Of a DNA stretch of 64,000 nt, positions 32,115 through 41,211 are shown in pieces (position 1 is the stretch's first letter; each line of letters begins with the position of its first letter). A model generated the notes under the pieces. It did no database searches. It saw only the letters and a list, made by a program, of their open reading frames with translations, and was not told where the DNA came from. The DNA is from Diplocloster hominis (GTDB lineage: Bacteria > Bacillota > Clostridia > Lachnospirales > Lachnospiraceae): NCBI RefSeq assembly GCF_032380655.1, contig NZ_JAWDIY010000009.1:1-64000 (forward strand), in the 5' to 3' direction. The translations under genes were made by a program, and so were the position numbers.

Positions 32115-32694
32115 ATGAGCGAAATTCTGCTTGAGGCCAAGGGGCTGGCAAAGGAGTTCACTCTGAAAAACAGAAAAAAGTACACGCCGTTTCCGACGTG
32201 TCACTTGAGATATTCAAGGGTGAAACTCTTGCCCTCGTGGGTGAGTCCGGCTGCGGCAAATCGACACTTGGACGAGCGCTTATCCGGCTCATAAAGGCGA
32301 CGTCTGGAGAGATAACGTTCGGCGGAACTAATATCACCGCGCTTGGTGAGAATGATTTCGGCCCATACCGTCGTCGTATGCAGTTCATATTTCAGGATCC
32401 CTACGCCTCCCTTAATCCGCGCATGACCGTGCGCGACATTGTGGCGGACCGCTGAAAACGCACAAGCTCTGCCACACAAGGGAGGAAATGACCGAACGCG
32501 TGCCCTCGCTTCTGCGCGACGTCGGTATCCCGGAGGAGTTCCTCTTCCGCTACCCCCACAAGTTCTCCGGCGGGCAACGCCAGAGGATAGGTATTGCCCG
32601 CGCCATCGCCCTCGACCCAGCACTCATTGTCTGCGATGAGCCGGTTTCCGCGCTTGATGTTTCGGTTCAGAATCAGATACGCTCCTGTTATTGA
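32115..32694 (+). pseudogene. OppF/DppF-type ABC ATPase, broken by frameshifts
   Basis: Begins MSEILLEAKGLAKEFTLKN with GGAGGTG upstream. The match moves frame near 32180 (SLEIFKGETLALVGESGCGK, Walker A; FIFQDPYASLNPRMTVRDI) and again near 32453 (FSGGQRQRIGIARAIALDPA, signature; CDEPVSALDVSVQNQI, Walker B). It ends abruptly at 32694 before the H-loop. At least two frameshifts and a 3' truncation make it inactive. Intact relatives energise dipeptide or nickel importers. Confidence 0.8.
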
Positions 32695-32715
32695 TATTTT
32701 TATATTTTTTCGAAA

Positions 32716-32758
32716 AAATTGAGCACCTACCTACGCAAGCAACGTAGAGAGGTGCCCA
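32716..32758 (-). terminator. terminator of the GNAT gene
   Basis: Read on the minus strand, GGGCACCT and AGGTGCTC form the stem, with the inner pairing CTACG/CGTAG, followed by a run of six T. Confidence 0.75.
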
Positions 32759-32791
32759 ATTCCGTAGGGAGAGAAAAAATGGCCATTCTAA

Positions 32792-33253
32792 TCACAAACT
32801 CTTTTCCATCTCGATTAGGTTGTCCTCACCGCCTCTGTTTCGATAGCCGAAGCGGCAAGTATACCCCATCTTTTCATAGAATGGCATGGCGGTCACAGAA
32901 GATGTGAGCCATACGCGACCTGCAATTGTGCATAGTTCATCACTTTCCAACACTTCAAAAAGCTTCCGTCCGTACCCCCGCCCTATATACTCTGGAAGCA
33001 AGAACGCGGCAACGATCTCTGGCGTATTCTCATCAGGAACTACCGAGCCGCAACCGATAATCTTACCATCATGCCAAAGCACATAGGTATGACCCGCTTT
33101 TGCGATTTCTGCAATCGTATCAGGTTCATACCTGCCATAGAGATACGCGATCTCATGAGAAGGGCAGTCGATAGCATTTACCTCCACCAGTGTACGGCGG
33201 ATGAGGGAAGAAATCGGATGCTCGTTGCCGCTACAAAAAAGCTTTATCTCCAC
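32792..33253 (-). CDS. GNAT-family N-acetyltransferase
   Basis: Predicted 153-residue acetyltransferase. The GNAT fold is clear: ISSLIRRTLVEVNAIDCPSH near the N-terminus, IIGCGSVVPDENTPEIVAAF, the acetyl-CoA loop LPEYIGRGYGRKLFE (motif Arg-Gly-x-Gly-Arg), and VTAMPFYEKMGYTCRFGY. Substrate unknown. The start is uncertain: GTG at 33253 fits the family length but lacks a clear ribosome site, and the longer frame overlaps the end of the lyase gene. It ends with its own terminator. Confidence 0.75.
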   Translation of the reverse strand: MEIKLFCSGNEHPISSLIRRTLVEVNAIDCPSHEIAYLYGRYEPDTIAEIAKAGHTYVLWHDGKIIGCGSVVPDENTPEIVAAFLLPEYIGRGYGRKLFEVLESDELCTIAGRVWLTSSVTAMPFYEKMGYTCRFGYRNRGGEDNLIEMEKSL

Positions 33254-33261
33254 ACACAATA

Positions 33262-34902
33262 TCAGGTGTTGGGATAGGGCTCTAAAAATGCGTGGAAGTG
33301 ACGCATAGGCAGGTTCGTGCCCCAAACAATACGCATATTGGGGATACTCTCACGATCCTCATAGAGTGCCTTTACAGCAGCAATGACATAGTCCAGATGC
33401 TCCTTGGTCAGACGGCTGCGGTCGATGGCGAAACGTACCACGTTGGCCACCTCTGCCTGCTGCTCGGGCGTCTTGAGGTCGTACTCCATGGAGTAGTCAC
33501 CCAGCTCGGAGGTGCGGATACCGTAGCGGCGGATCAGCTCGATGGAGAAGCCCTGGCCGGCAAAAGTGTCGTGACCGCGCTTGCCATCGAAGAACTCATC
33601 CATATTGATATAGACGGCATGGCCGCCAGCGGGCAGCACCACGCCTTTGACGCCGGCATCGTAGAAGCCCTCAGCCAGATAGTTGCACTGTGCCACGCGC
33701 TCTTCCATGTAGTTGAAGTCGCAGCTTTCGTACATACCAACAGCCAGCGCCATAATGTCACGGCCGGACATGCCGCCATAGGAGTCGTTGCCATAGCAGG
33801 AGATCTGCTTGACCTTCAGGCGAACGCCCACGTCCATCTTCGTGGTCCCGTCTTCATTGAAGTCGGAGAAGTTCTTCCAGAATAGGCCCTTGTCGCGGAA
33901 GGCCAGCATACCGCCCATGTTGGCGTGGCCGTCCTTTTTGGCGGACATGCAGAAGCCGTCGCAGTAGGAGAACATCTCGGTAGCGATCTCGGCGATGGAT
34001 TTGTCGGCATATCCATCTTCGAACTTCTTGATGAAATACGCGTTCTCAGCCCAACGGGCAGCATCCAGAATGTAGGGGATGTTGTTCTTATGCGCGATCT
34101 CGCTGACTGCACGCAGGTTGGCCATGGACACGGCCTGACCACAGACGGGGTTGTTTGTGATACAGGAGAAAATCAGCGGGACATTATCTACACCAACAGC
34201 ATCAATGAGCTCCTGGAGTTTATCCAAGTCCATATTGCCCTTAAAGGGATTTTTCTCATAGCGGCCGTCCTCGGGAACCTCATACAACAGTTGCTTATTG
34301 TACAGATTGCGAGGGATAGAGCCCATTTGCTTGATGTTGCCCTCAGTGGTGTCAAAGTGACCGTTGGAGGGGATGGTGAAGATCTTACCGGGATAACGCT
34401 CGGCGAGAATCTTCTTCACGATTTCCATCAGCACAGATTCGGCAGCACGGCCTTGCTGAATGATGAAAGTATTGGGGCGCTCCATCTGGGCAGCACCACC
34501 ATTAAAGAGACCACCCTCATACTCACGGAGATAGACTTCTTCTATCATCTTCTCCACATCGCGGCAGTCGGTACGGACCAGATCCAGAATCTTCTTCCAG
34601 TTCTTCTCGCCGCCGCGCTCAAAGATGTCGCGGAATGTATCCAGCAGCACATAATAGCCGGTATTGCGGCCATAGGCTTCATCGCCCATAAAGAGAGCTG
34701 CCCATTGGTGGTTGGTCATGGCAGTGGTACCGGAGTCGGAGAGCATGTCCACCGTCAGCATGCCAGCGGGGAAAGCAAACTCATTGTAGTGCAGTGCTTT
34801 CAGCACACGTTCACGCTGTTCTACCGTCACATCGGGGATGTCGCGGACAGCAAAAGAAAAATGATGGGGCGCAGGAACGGGTAATGTGTACTTGTTATTC
34901 AT
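33262..34902 (-). CDS. tnaA: tryptophanase/tyrosine phenol-lyase-like beta-eliminating lyase
   Basis: Predicted 546-residue PLP enzyme of the family that splits tryptophan to indole, or tyrosine to phenol, with pyruvate and ammonia. The PLP lysine is Lys323 in CMSAKKDGHANMGG; also seen are QQGRAAESVLM, SNGHFDTTEGNI, and LDAARWAENAYF with the cofactor-ring Asp. It is about 75 residues longer than E. coli TnaA, as in a distinct anaerobe subgroup. Substrate choice between Trp and Tyr cannot be settled by eye. GGAGG lies before the ATG at 34902. It is the last gene of the DUF917/racemase/PepD cluster, 188 bases after pepD. Confidence 0.85.
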   Translation of the reverse strand: MNNKYTLPVPAPHHFSFAVRDIPDVTVEQRERVLKALHYNEFAFPAGMLTVDMLSDSGTTAMTNHQWAALFMGDEAYGRNTGYYVLLDTFRDIFERGGEKNWKKILDLVRTDCRDVEKMIEEVYLREYEGGLFNGGAAQMERPNTFIIQQGRAAESVLMEIVKKILAERYPGKIFTIPSNGHFDTTEGNIKQMGSIPRNLYNKQLLYEVPEDGRYEKNPFKGNMDLDKLQELIDAVGVDNVPLIFSCITNNPVCGQAVSMANLRAVSEIAHKNNIPYILDAARWAENAYFIKKFEDGYADKSIAEIATEMFSYCDGFCMSAKKDGHANMGGMLAFRDKGLFWKNFSDFNEDGTTKMDVGVRLKVKQISCYGNDSYGGMSGRDIMALAVGMYESCDFNYMEERVAQCNYLAEGFYDAGVKGVVLPAGGHAVYINMDEFFDGKRGHDTFAGQGFSIELIRRYGIRTSELGDYSMEYDLKTPEQQAEVANVVRFAIDRSRLTKEHLDYVIAAVKALYEDRESIPNMRIVWGTNLPMRHFHAFLEPYPNT

Positions 34903-35014
34903 GATACTGACCTCCATGATTGATGCCGCATTGCGGCGTGAATTTAGAGGATACCCCGGTCGGTGTTATAAAACACTTGGCGGACAGCATCGCAGATATA
35001 ATCGCGTAAAGAGA

Positions 35015-35060
35015 GGGGCCTGCCCCGAAGTTAGAGGTAGCAAGAACAGGGCAGGACCCC
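35015..35060. terminator. hairpin between pepD and the lyase gene
   Basis: GGGGCCTGCCC and GGGCAGG-A-CCCC pair around a 23-base loop. On the minus strand TCTCTTTA follows, a weak U-tract, so it may partly stop pepD transcription or stabilise its message. Confidence 0.5.
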
Positions 35061-35090
35061 TGGAAATGAACGATGCAAGTTAGAGAGTAA

Positions 35091-36533
35091 TTACTTGCTC
35101 TTTGCCAAAACAGCACAGAGCAGTCGATAGGTACGCTCTGTGGAGGCAATGCTCAGGTGCTCATTAGGAGTATGAACATCACCCATGTTGGGGCCGATGG
35201 ATACACAGTCCAGATTCGGGATACTGTCAGAGAACAGGCCGCATTCGATGCCGGCGTGTACAGCATCCACGGTGGCTTCCTTGCCGAACAGTTCCTTATA
35301 GCATACCAGTACGGTATCCTTCACCACGGAATGGGGGTTGTAAGCCCAGCCGGGATAGTTGCCGTCCACTGTCACTTCTCCGCCGGCCAGTTCCACAATG
35401 GCGCGCACCTTGCGGACGATCCATTCTTTCTGGGTAGTCATGGAACTGCGGGTCGTGGTGGAGAAGGTCATGTCACTATCAGTCAGCTTCATCAGACCAA
35501 GGTTGGTGGAAGTCTGGACGAGGCCAGGCATGTCCACGCTCATTTCCTGTACGCTGTCGGGCAGAGCCACCAGCATTTTGGCAACCTTTTTCGTGTCGGC
35601 ACAGGTCAATGCAGATACTGTTCTGGTATCACCAGCGGCGGCATCAACGACCATATTGGGCTCGGTGGTAGCATATTCCTTGGCGAACACGGCACCTAGC
35701 TCCAAGACCTTCTGTACCACTGCAGCGGCATCATCAGCCAGTATCACGCAGGAAGCAATGGGGGCAATAGCCGTTTCACGGGCGCCACCCTCCAGAGCGA
35801 CCAGCTTGTAGCAGGTGCTCTCGCTCAACTCAGCCAGCAGACGGCCCATAAGTACATTGGCATTGGCACGGCACTTGTCGATCTCAACGCCGGAGTGACC
35901 GCTGGTAAGGCCCTTGATCTGAACGGTCACAGCAGTGCCCGTAGCCTCCTTAAAGGAGACAGGCAGCTTGCCGCGCACATTCACACCACCAGCGCAACTG
36001 CACATCAGTACACCCTCATACTCAGAGTCCAGATTGATCAGCTTGTGACCGGTCAGCTTGGTGCAGTCAAGAGCAAACGCGCCAAGCATTCCGATTTCCT
36101 CGTCGGCAGTGATAAGGGCTTCAATAGGAGGATGTGCCAAAGAGTCATCGCTCAGGATCGCAAGGATCATTGCCACAGCAATACCGTTGTCGCCGCCCAG
36201 TGTTGTACCCTTGGCGCGGATGTCATCGCCGTCCACATAAATCTGGATACCGTCGGTGAGGAAGTCGAAGTCCACGCCTTCGTTCTTCTCGCAGACCATA
36301 TCGTGATGGCCCTGCAGAATAATCGTATCAGCGTTTTCGTACCCTGCACTGGCGGGCTTGCGGATAATCACATTATTTGCCGCATCCCGGTAGCTCTCCA
36401 GTCCGCGCTCTTTAGCAAAACTGATCAGGTAGGATGCTATGCCGTCTGTGTTGCCTGATCCGCGGGGAATAGTGCAGAGCTTCTCAAAATATGAGAACAC
36501 GCTTTTCGGCTCGTAATTAGCAAGCACACTCAT
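35091..36533 (-). CDS. pepD: Xaa-His dipeptidase / aminoacyl-histidine dipeptidase
   Basis: Predicted 480-residue M20 metallopeptidase that cleaves dipeptides, classically Xaa-His including carnosine. Metal and catalytic residues stand out: GHHDMV, GTTLGGDNGIAVA with the bridging Asp, TADEEIGMLG with the catalytic Glu pair, NLDSE, GHSGVEIDK, and VHAGIECGLF. Length matches PepD. AGGAGGG precedes the ATG. It lies 15 bases after the racemase gene in a catabolic operon, so it may act on a dipeptide or N-acyl amino acid made by its neighbours rather than serve general peptide turnover; that is inference. Confidence 0.92.
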   Translation of the reverse strand: MSVLANYEPKSVFSYFEKLCTIPRGSGNTDGIASYLISFAKERGLESYRDAANNVIIRKPASAGYENADTIILQGHHDMVCEKNEGVDFDFLTDGIQIYVDGDDIRAKGTTLGGDNGIAVAMILAILSDDSLAHPPIEALITADEEIGMLGAFALDCTKLTGHKLINLDSEYEGVLMCSCAGGVNVRGKLPVSFKEATGTAVTVQIKGLTSGHSGVEIDKCRANANVLMGRLLAELSESTCYKLVALEGGARETAIAPIASCVILADDAAAVVQKVLELGAVFAKEYATTEPNMVVDAAAGDTRTVSALTCADTKKVAKMLVALPDSVQEMSVDMPGLVQTSTNLGLMKLTDSDMTFSTTTRSSMTTQKEWIVRKVRAIVELAGGEVTVDGNYPGWAYNPHSVVKDTVLVCYKELFGKEATVDAVHAGIECGLFSDSIPNLDCVSIGPNMGDVHTPNEHLSIASTERTYRLLCAVLAKSK

Positions 36534-36548
36534 GTTTTTTCCCTCCTG

Positions 36549-37265
36549 TTACTTTCGTTTCGGTGGGGTCATGTACGTCAAACGGCTCTGCCGCAACCCC
36601 ATTTTGGCGTATACCTCACACAGCTTTAAAGCAGACTGCGCTGCCTCCAGGACGGGAACATCGTAGCCCTCAGCCAACAGATCATGCTTGATGCGTTCTG
36701 CCACATCCACAAAACCTGTGCAGCCCATAACGATTGCCTGTGCGCCATCCTCTCGGATAGCAAGAAGGGACTGTTCGACCAATGCTTTGCAGAGCTTCTC
36801 ATGATCCTGCAATTCCTCTACTGGGATGTTGACATTACGGATGCTGACAATACGGCCATTCAGCTTAGCCTTAGATACATTCCCTTCCATAAGGGATACC
36901 ACGTTCGGCATCACCGTCACGATGGAAATATTATCGGCAAGTCCCAGTGCAAAGTGTGTTGCTGGCTCGAAGCCGCCAAAAACAGGAATGTCCACATACT
37001 CGCGTGCTGCCTTTACTGCAGGATCGCCAAAGCAGTTGATAAAGATTGCCTGAAAGCCGTCTTCTTCTCCCTGTTTGGCAAGTCTTAGAACATCTGGCGC
37101 AGCCAAAGCCTCATCATACTCACATTCGATAGAGGGAGGTCCGGAAGTGATCTGATACGTCTGTACTTCCGTATCAGGTTCCAAATATTTGCACATATAC
37201 TTGAACATTTCCGGTGTCAACACATCCCCCGTGACGGGAAGCAGGTTCAGGATCTTGACACTCAT
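36549..37265 (-). CDS. Asp/Glu/hydantoin racemase family protein
   Basis: Predicted 238-residue cofactor-independent racemase. Each half has the catalytic cysteine expected for the family: IFINCFGDPAVKAAREY and IVMGCTGFVDVAER. LLPVTGDVLTPEMF near the N-terminus fits hydantoin racemases better than glutamate racemase. It would interconvert the D and L forms of a 5-substituted hydantoin or amino acid. It starts 6 bases after the NCS1 permease gene stop, so uptake and racemisation are coupled. GGAG precedes the ATG. Confidence 0.85.
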   Translation of the reverse strand: MSVKILNLLPVTGDVLTPEMFKYMCKYLEPDTEVQTYQITSGPPSIECEYDEALAAPDVLRLAKQGEEDGFQAIFINCFGDPAVKAAREYVDIPVFGGFEPATHFALGLADNISIVTVMPNVVSLMEGNVSKAKLNGRIVSIRNVNIPVEELQDHEKLCKALVEQSLLAIREDGAQAIVMGCTGFVDVAERIKHDLLAEGYDVPVLEAAQSALKLCEVYAKMGLRQSRLTYMTPPKRK

Positions 37266-37271
37266 TACAAT

Positions 37272-38603
37272 TCACTCCTTTTCAGCAGTCTGTGTAAGTT
37301 TCAGGTTCATCGCATAAATAGGATTGATCTTCTCATTCTTGATGATCAGTGCACCAAGGCAGTAAACAACAATGGCCACGACAATACCCATAAGCGTGGG
37401 TACAAAGAACGTTCCCCACTTGGCGACAGCGGCGCCTGCCAGCCACGATACAACACCGATCCAATTTACTCCTTCAAACGGCTCCCACAGATCCGCGCGC
37501 CCTTTTCCCATAATCCAGTAGTCGGCGATAGCAACGCCGGCAACAGCGGGAACCAGTGCCGCAATGATATTTAGGAAGCCGGCAAACACATCAGCGATGC
37601 CGAGTAGCGCCAGTGCGGTTCCTGCTGCGCCTGCTATCAATGTAACGACCGGACGCCGACCATCCTTCAGCTTAAACATATTGCAGATAGCAATACCAGA
37701 GATATACGCGTTGCCTGTATTTGTTGTCCACGTGGCAAGAATCAGCACAAGCATGCCGATGATGGGAAACCCGAAGCTGGAGAACACCACAGAAAGGTCA
37801 AAGTTGCCCATAGCGACAGCTAAGAAACCACCGATGACCAGTGCGCCAATACCGGCAGGCAGAACACCAACGACGCAGGAGAGAATGGTGTCTTTCCGGT
37901 TTTTTCCATATCGTGTATAGTCACCACAGGTAACTGCACCAGAGGCGAAGCCTGCCACCGCCAGCGTAATTCCATAGGTCCAGCCAAGAACCATGGGCGG
38001 CTGATAGACCGTCACTGCGGCAGCCGCACCACGCATAAGCGCAGCAATAACTCCCCAGATAAGCATGATGAACAGCGCAGGAACAGATACACGATTCAAA
38101 AAATCAATGAGCTTCACGCCATAGACGGAGGTGATAAACATCAACGAGCCCCAAATGATGCAGGATAGCCACAGGGGGAAATCGATGTGCAGGTATCCAC
38201 TCATAATGTTACAGAAGCTGGTGGCGCACAGAGCTGTCTGAGAACCAAACCAACCGATATTGCTGATAGCGATCACGAGTGATACAAGGAAGGATGATCC
38301 TCGCACACCATAAGCGCGAGAAATCGCAACGGTGCAGGGCAACCCCAAATCGGAGCTCTGAATGCCCATTAAGCACATATAGAATACTACGATGACGTAG
38401 CCGATGACCATGCACAGGCAGGACTGCTTGAAGTCCATACCCGCCATAACCATGCTGCCCACCATCAGCGCGGGAATACAAATGACACTGCCGGCCCAGA
38501 TAAATGCCAAGCTCCACCAAGGACGTCTTTCGCTCTCGGGTACTCGCGTCAATGTCGTGGTTTCCATTGCGGAGCTGGGTTTCTTTTGCTTTCTCTCTTC
38601 CAT
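37272..38603 (-). CDS. NCS1-family permease (cytosine/hydantoin-type)
   Basis: Predicted 443-residue transporter with about twelve membrane helices. NCS1 carriers move nucleobases, hydantoins and related heterocycles with sodium or protons. Family features are the N-terminal PESERRPWWSLAFIWAGSVI and YTRYGKNRKDTILSCVVGVL. The gene lies between DUF917 genes and a hydantoin-type racemase, which favours a hydantoin-like substrate over cytosine (no deaminase is present). GGGAG precedes the ATG. Confidence 0.85.
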   Translation of the reverse strand: MEERKQKKPSSAMETTTLTRVPESERRPWWSLAFIWAGSVICIPALMVGSMVMAGMDFKQSCLCMVIGYVIVVFYMCLMGIQSSDLGLPCTVAISRAYGVRGSSFLVSLVIAISNIGWFGSQTALCATSFCNIMSGYLHIDFPLWLSCIIWGSLMFITSVYGVKLIDFLNRVSVPALFIMLIWGVIAALMRGAAAAVTVYQPPMVLGWTYGITLAVAGFASGAVTCGDYTRYGKNRKDTILSCVVGVLPAGIGALVIGGFLAVAMGNFDLSVVFSSFGFPIIGMLVLILATWTTNTGNAYISGIAICNMFKLKDGRRPVVTLIAGAAGTALALLGIADVFAGFLNIIAALVPAVAGVAIADYWIMGKGRADLWEPFEGVNWIGVVSWLAGAAVAKWGTFFVPTLMGIVVAIVVYCLGALIIKNEKINPIYAMNLKLTQTAEKE

Positions 38604-38651
38604 AATGTTCTCCCTTCTTTCTTTTTAGTACTGTTGAGTCGTGAGATGGGC

Positions 38652-38684
38652 GGGGGGAGTGCCGAGAGAATTGGCACTCCCCCC
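38652..38684. other. intercistronic hairpin
   Basis: A 12-bp perfect stem GGGGGGAGTGCC with its complement between the DUF917 and permease genes, without a U-run. Probably an mRNA processing or stability element that would set different levels of the two parts of the operon. Confidence 0.5.
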
Positions 38685-38697
38685 TGGAAATATACGC

Positions 38698-39807
38698 TTA
38701 GTAACGAACCTGGTCGCCCTTCATGCCGACTTTCTTCAGCTCAGGCAGCCAGCACTCATAGGGCTTGCGGTCAGCATCCCACCAGTTGGGGTGGGCAGGA
38801 GTCATAGTGACCAGCACCTTCATCCCAACCTTGGTATCGGCATTGGTCAGAGGCATCAGGGTATCCATGTCGATCATGCCGATACCTTCGGGAGCAGTCA
38901 TGATGGTATCGCCCTTCTCATCACGCAGGATGAGGTTCTCGTTCTTGAAGTCGATGAAGTAATTGCGACCGTCCTCGCCCTTAACAACAGTCGTACCAAA
39001 GTCAAAGCCGCCCTCGGCTGTGATGTCCAGCTTTTCAATGGTACCATGACAGAACTCACGCACCTCAAACGCTTTCTTAAGCTCAGTCATCAGGTCGCCG
39101 CCATTGGCCTTGACGGACAGAATCGCCTTACCGATCTTCTGCGCCTTGGTAACGCAGCCGGGAACCAGTGCCTCACGCATCTCGGCCTTGTTCATGCCCC
39201 ATGTGGAGAAACCGATACGCATGTCATACAGCATACACAGCGCACGCGCAATTTGCTCGCCGGAATGGTCGCTGACCGGATAAACAGCAACCTCATCGCC
39301 ATGCAGGCTACCCAGTCCCATGGGCTTGGGAGGATGATTCCAGTAAGCTGTCAGTGTGGTATTCAGCTCCGGGCAGGCGCGGCCATTGCAGTCCACGTCC
39401 ACCATTTTGATACGCTTGGCGGGGTCTTTGTCGGACAGAATAGCCACCAGCATAGGAGTGAACGTGTTAAAGCCACCCATCTCGCCAGACTGGAGATACT
39501 TGACTTCCTTGCCTTCGGCAATAAATGCCTTCTGGAAGGCCTTGAACGCATGAACCGCATCGGGGCCAAACGCAGGCTTGCTGGGATCCAGCATGGCAAC
39601 AGGAGAGCCAAGACCGCAAACCACGGCTGCATACTCGTTATCACCGATTTCATCCAAATCCAGCAGGTCAACCTCAATCGCATTGCCGTCCTTTTTCAGG
39701 CCGTCCAGCATCCCAAGTCCCTGTTTCAAAGAACCGCCGCCACCTGCGCCCAGCAGGGTCGCACCATACAGAATCTCAATAATGTCCTGTTCATACAGCT
39801 TTCTCAT
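38698..39807 (-). CDS. DUF917 protein, S-methyl-thiohydantoin desulfurase-like (copy 1)
   Basis: Predicted 369-residue cytoplasmic protein of the DUF917 family, now linked to S-methyl thiohydantoin desulfurase. Typical are the start IIEILYGATLLGAGGGGSLK, ACGLGSP-type VVCGLGSPVAMLDPSK, SGEMGGFNTFTPMLV and DVDCNGRACPELNTT. It is paralogous to the next upstream gene (39866), suggesting two related subunits or two steps. No hydantoinase of the known metal-dependent type is nearby, so this pair may do the ring chemistry; that is inference. AGGAG precedes the ATG. Confidence 0.85.
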   Translation of the reverse strand: MRKLYEQDIIEILYGATLLGAGGGGSLKQGLGMLDGLKKDGNAIEVDLLDLDEIGDNEYAAVVCGLGSPVAMLDPSKPAFGPDAVHAFKAFQKAFIAEGKEVKYLQSGEMGGFNTFTPMLVAILSDKDPAKRIKMVDVDCNGRACPELNTTLTAYWNHPPKPMGLGSLHGDEVAVYPVSDHSGEQIARALCMLYDMRIGFSTWGMNKAEMREALVPGCVTKAQKIGKAILSVKANGGDLMTELKKAFEVREFCHGTIEKLDITAEGGFDFGTTVVKGEDGRNYFIDFKNENLILRDEKGDTIMTAPEGIGMIDMDTLMPLTNADTKVGMKVLVTMTPAHPNWWDADRKPYECWLPELKKVGMKGDQVRY

Positions 39808-39865
39808 TTTGAAAATCTCCTTTTCTTGTTTTTTAATTATGTAGAGCTGTCCCTATTTGGTGATT

Positions 39866-41053
39866 TTACTTAATGTGCGCGCCGTTGTAGTCGATCTGTG
39901 CACCGTGATATCTGGCATCCCGCAGCGTTTTTACCCAGCAGCGGTATGCACGCTTATCTTCCGCCCACCACTTCTTGTCAGCGGGGGAGACAATAACATC
40001 AACGGACATGCCGACTTCAGTCGTGGAGTTGTCAACAGGCAGATAATAGGGGTCTCCGTTCTTGTCCAGACGGCAGAATACAGAGATCAGCTCCGGCGCT
40101 GTGATCAGCACATTCTCTTCCGTCGGCTCTGGTCCTTTATACACATAGAGGTTCTCGTTCTGGAAGCAGATCGTGTAATCCTCACCCGTCTCATCGTCAC
40201 AGATGACCGTTCGCCCCAAATCAAAGCCATGAACGACCTCAATAATCTTGTCTTTGATTTTTCCGCGGATCAAACGGCGGCAAGCATACCCGGCATCATT
40301 CAAAACGCCGGTCAGATCAAGCTCTGGCTTTTTCTGAATCATCTTGATGTTCTCACCGATCCTTTCGGCGGTGCTTACGCAGCCGAGCACGCTGTTATCC
40401 TTGAGTTCCTTCACGCTCATTGCCCAAGTGGAGAATCCAATCTGAGAGTTGTAAATCTCGCACAGCTTCCGGCAAATCGCCTCAGATTCGGTGTCGGTTT
40501 CGCACTCGATAATACACTCGGTGCAAGATTTCCCTCCAACGGTAGGCAGCGCACCCAGCCCGACAGGATTCGGAGCGAAGCCGCGAGCGGCATTCAGACT
40601 GGTGTTGAGTTCGGGGACGGCTCTTCCGTTGGCATCAAAATCGAGAAGGCCAATTGAAGATCCACCCTGCTGCTTTGCGATAATGGAAACCAACATCGGA
40701 ACCATCGTGTTCATACCGCCCATCTCGCCGGAGTACAGATACTTGATCTCCTTGCCATGCAGCAGCATCGCCTTTTTGAAGGCATCAAAGCACGCCACTC
40801 CATCTGGACCAAAGGTACCATTCTCCTTGATCTTTTGCGGAGAACCCAAACAGGCGACCATCGCGCCATACGTTGCATCCCGTTCCTTTTCGGGGATCTC
40901 GTCCATGGAATAGAGGTCGATAGAATACGAACCGGATGTTTGCTTTTTCAGCAGTTCGCGGCCGGTATCCAGCGGACCACCGCCACCTGCACCAAGGAAC
41001 GTCGCTCCGACCATGATGCTGTCGATCTCGCAAGCTGTAAGTTCACGCGGCAT
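39866..41053 (-). CDS. DUF917 protein, S-methyl-thiohydantoin desulfurase-like (copy 2)
   Basis: Predicted 395-residue paralogue of the preceding protein. Shared segments are DSIMVGATFLGAGGGGPLDT, VACLGSPQKIKENG, YSGEMGGMNTMVPMLVSI and LLDFDANGRAVPELNTS. It is the first gene of the six-gene operon that runs to the lyase at 33262. AGGAGG lies before the ATG. The two DUF917 copies differ most in the middle and C-terminal parts, so a heteromer is possible. Substrate unknown. Confidence 0.85.
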   Translation of the reverse strand: MPRELTACEIDSIMVGATFLGAGGGGPLDTGRELLKKQTSGSYSIDLYSMDEIPEKERDATYGAMVACLGSPQKIKENGTFGPDGVACFDAFKKAMLLHGKEIKYLYSGEMGGMNTMVPMLVSIIAKQQGGSSIGLLDFDANGRAVPELNTSLNAARGFAPNPVGLGALPTVGGKSCTECIIECETDTESEAICRKLCEIYNSQIGFSTWAMSVKELKDNSVLGCVSTAERIGENIKMIQKKPELDLTGVLNDAGYACRRLIRGKIKDKIIEVVHGFDLGRTVICDDETGEDYTICFQNENLYVYKGPEPTEENVLITAPELISVFCRLDKNGDPYYLPVDNSTTEVGMSVDVIVSPADKKWWAEDKRAYRCWVKTLRDARYHGAQIDYNGAHIK

Positions 41054-41083
41054 CTTGAAGTCCTCCTATGTAAATTATTTCTG

Positions 41084-41118
41084 TGTGCAATATGCACTAC
41101 AGCTTAATAACTATTATA
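41084..41118 (-). promoter_or_regulatory. candidate PucR-controlled promoter of the DUF917 operon
   Basis: A TATAAT (minus strand, 41118-41113) lacks a good -35. The palindrome GTGCA-ATA-TGCAC lies at 41084-41096 in the leader, with AT-rich flanks. Its position would suit an operator for the PucR regulator encoded just upstream. Confidence 0.4.
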
Positions 41119-41163
41119 AGTCCAGTTGCGTGCGATTGTATTTATTATAAGGGCAAAAGAAAA

Positions 41164-41201
41164 GAGCGGCGGATTTGTCCAAATGGACAAATCCGCCGCT
41201 C
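41164..41201. terminator. strong terminator between PucR and the DUF917 operon
   Basis: A 17-bp perfect stem (GAGCGGCGGATTTGTCC and complement) with A- and T-runs on both sides, 10 bases from the pucR stop. It isolates the regulator transcript from the operon. Confidence 0.92.
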
Positions 41202-41211
41202 TTTTCTTTTA

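Noticed and set aside
32201..32623. Minus-strand frame opposite the OppF-like pseudogene
   Set aside because: Arg/Gly-rich shadow of the ATPase signature region without a start signal.
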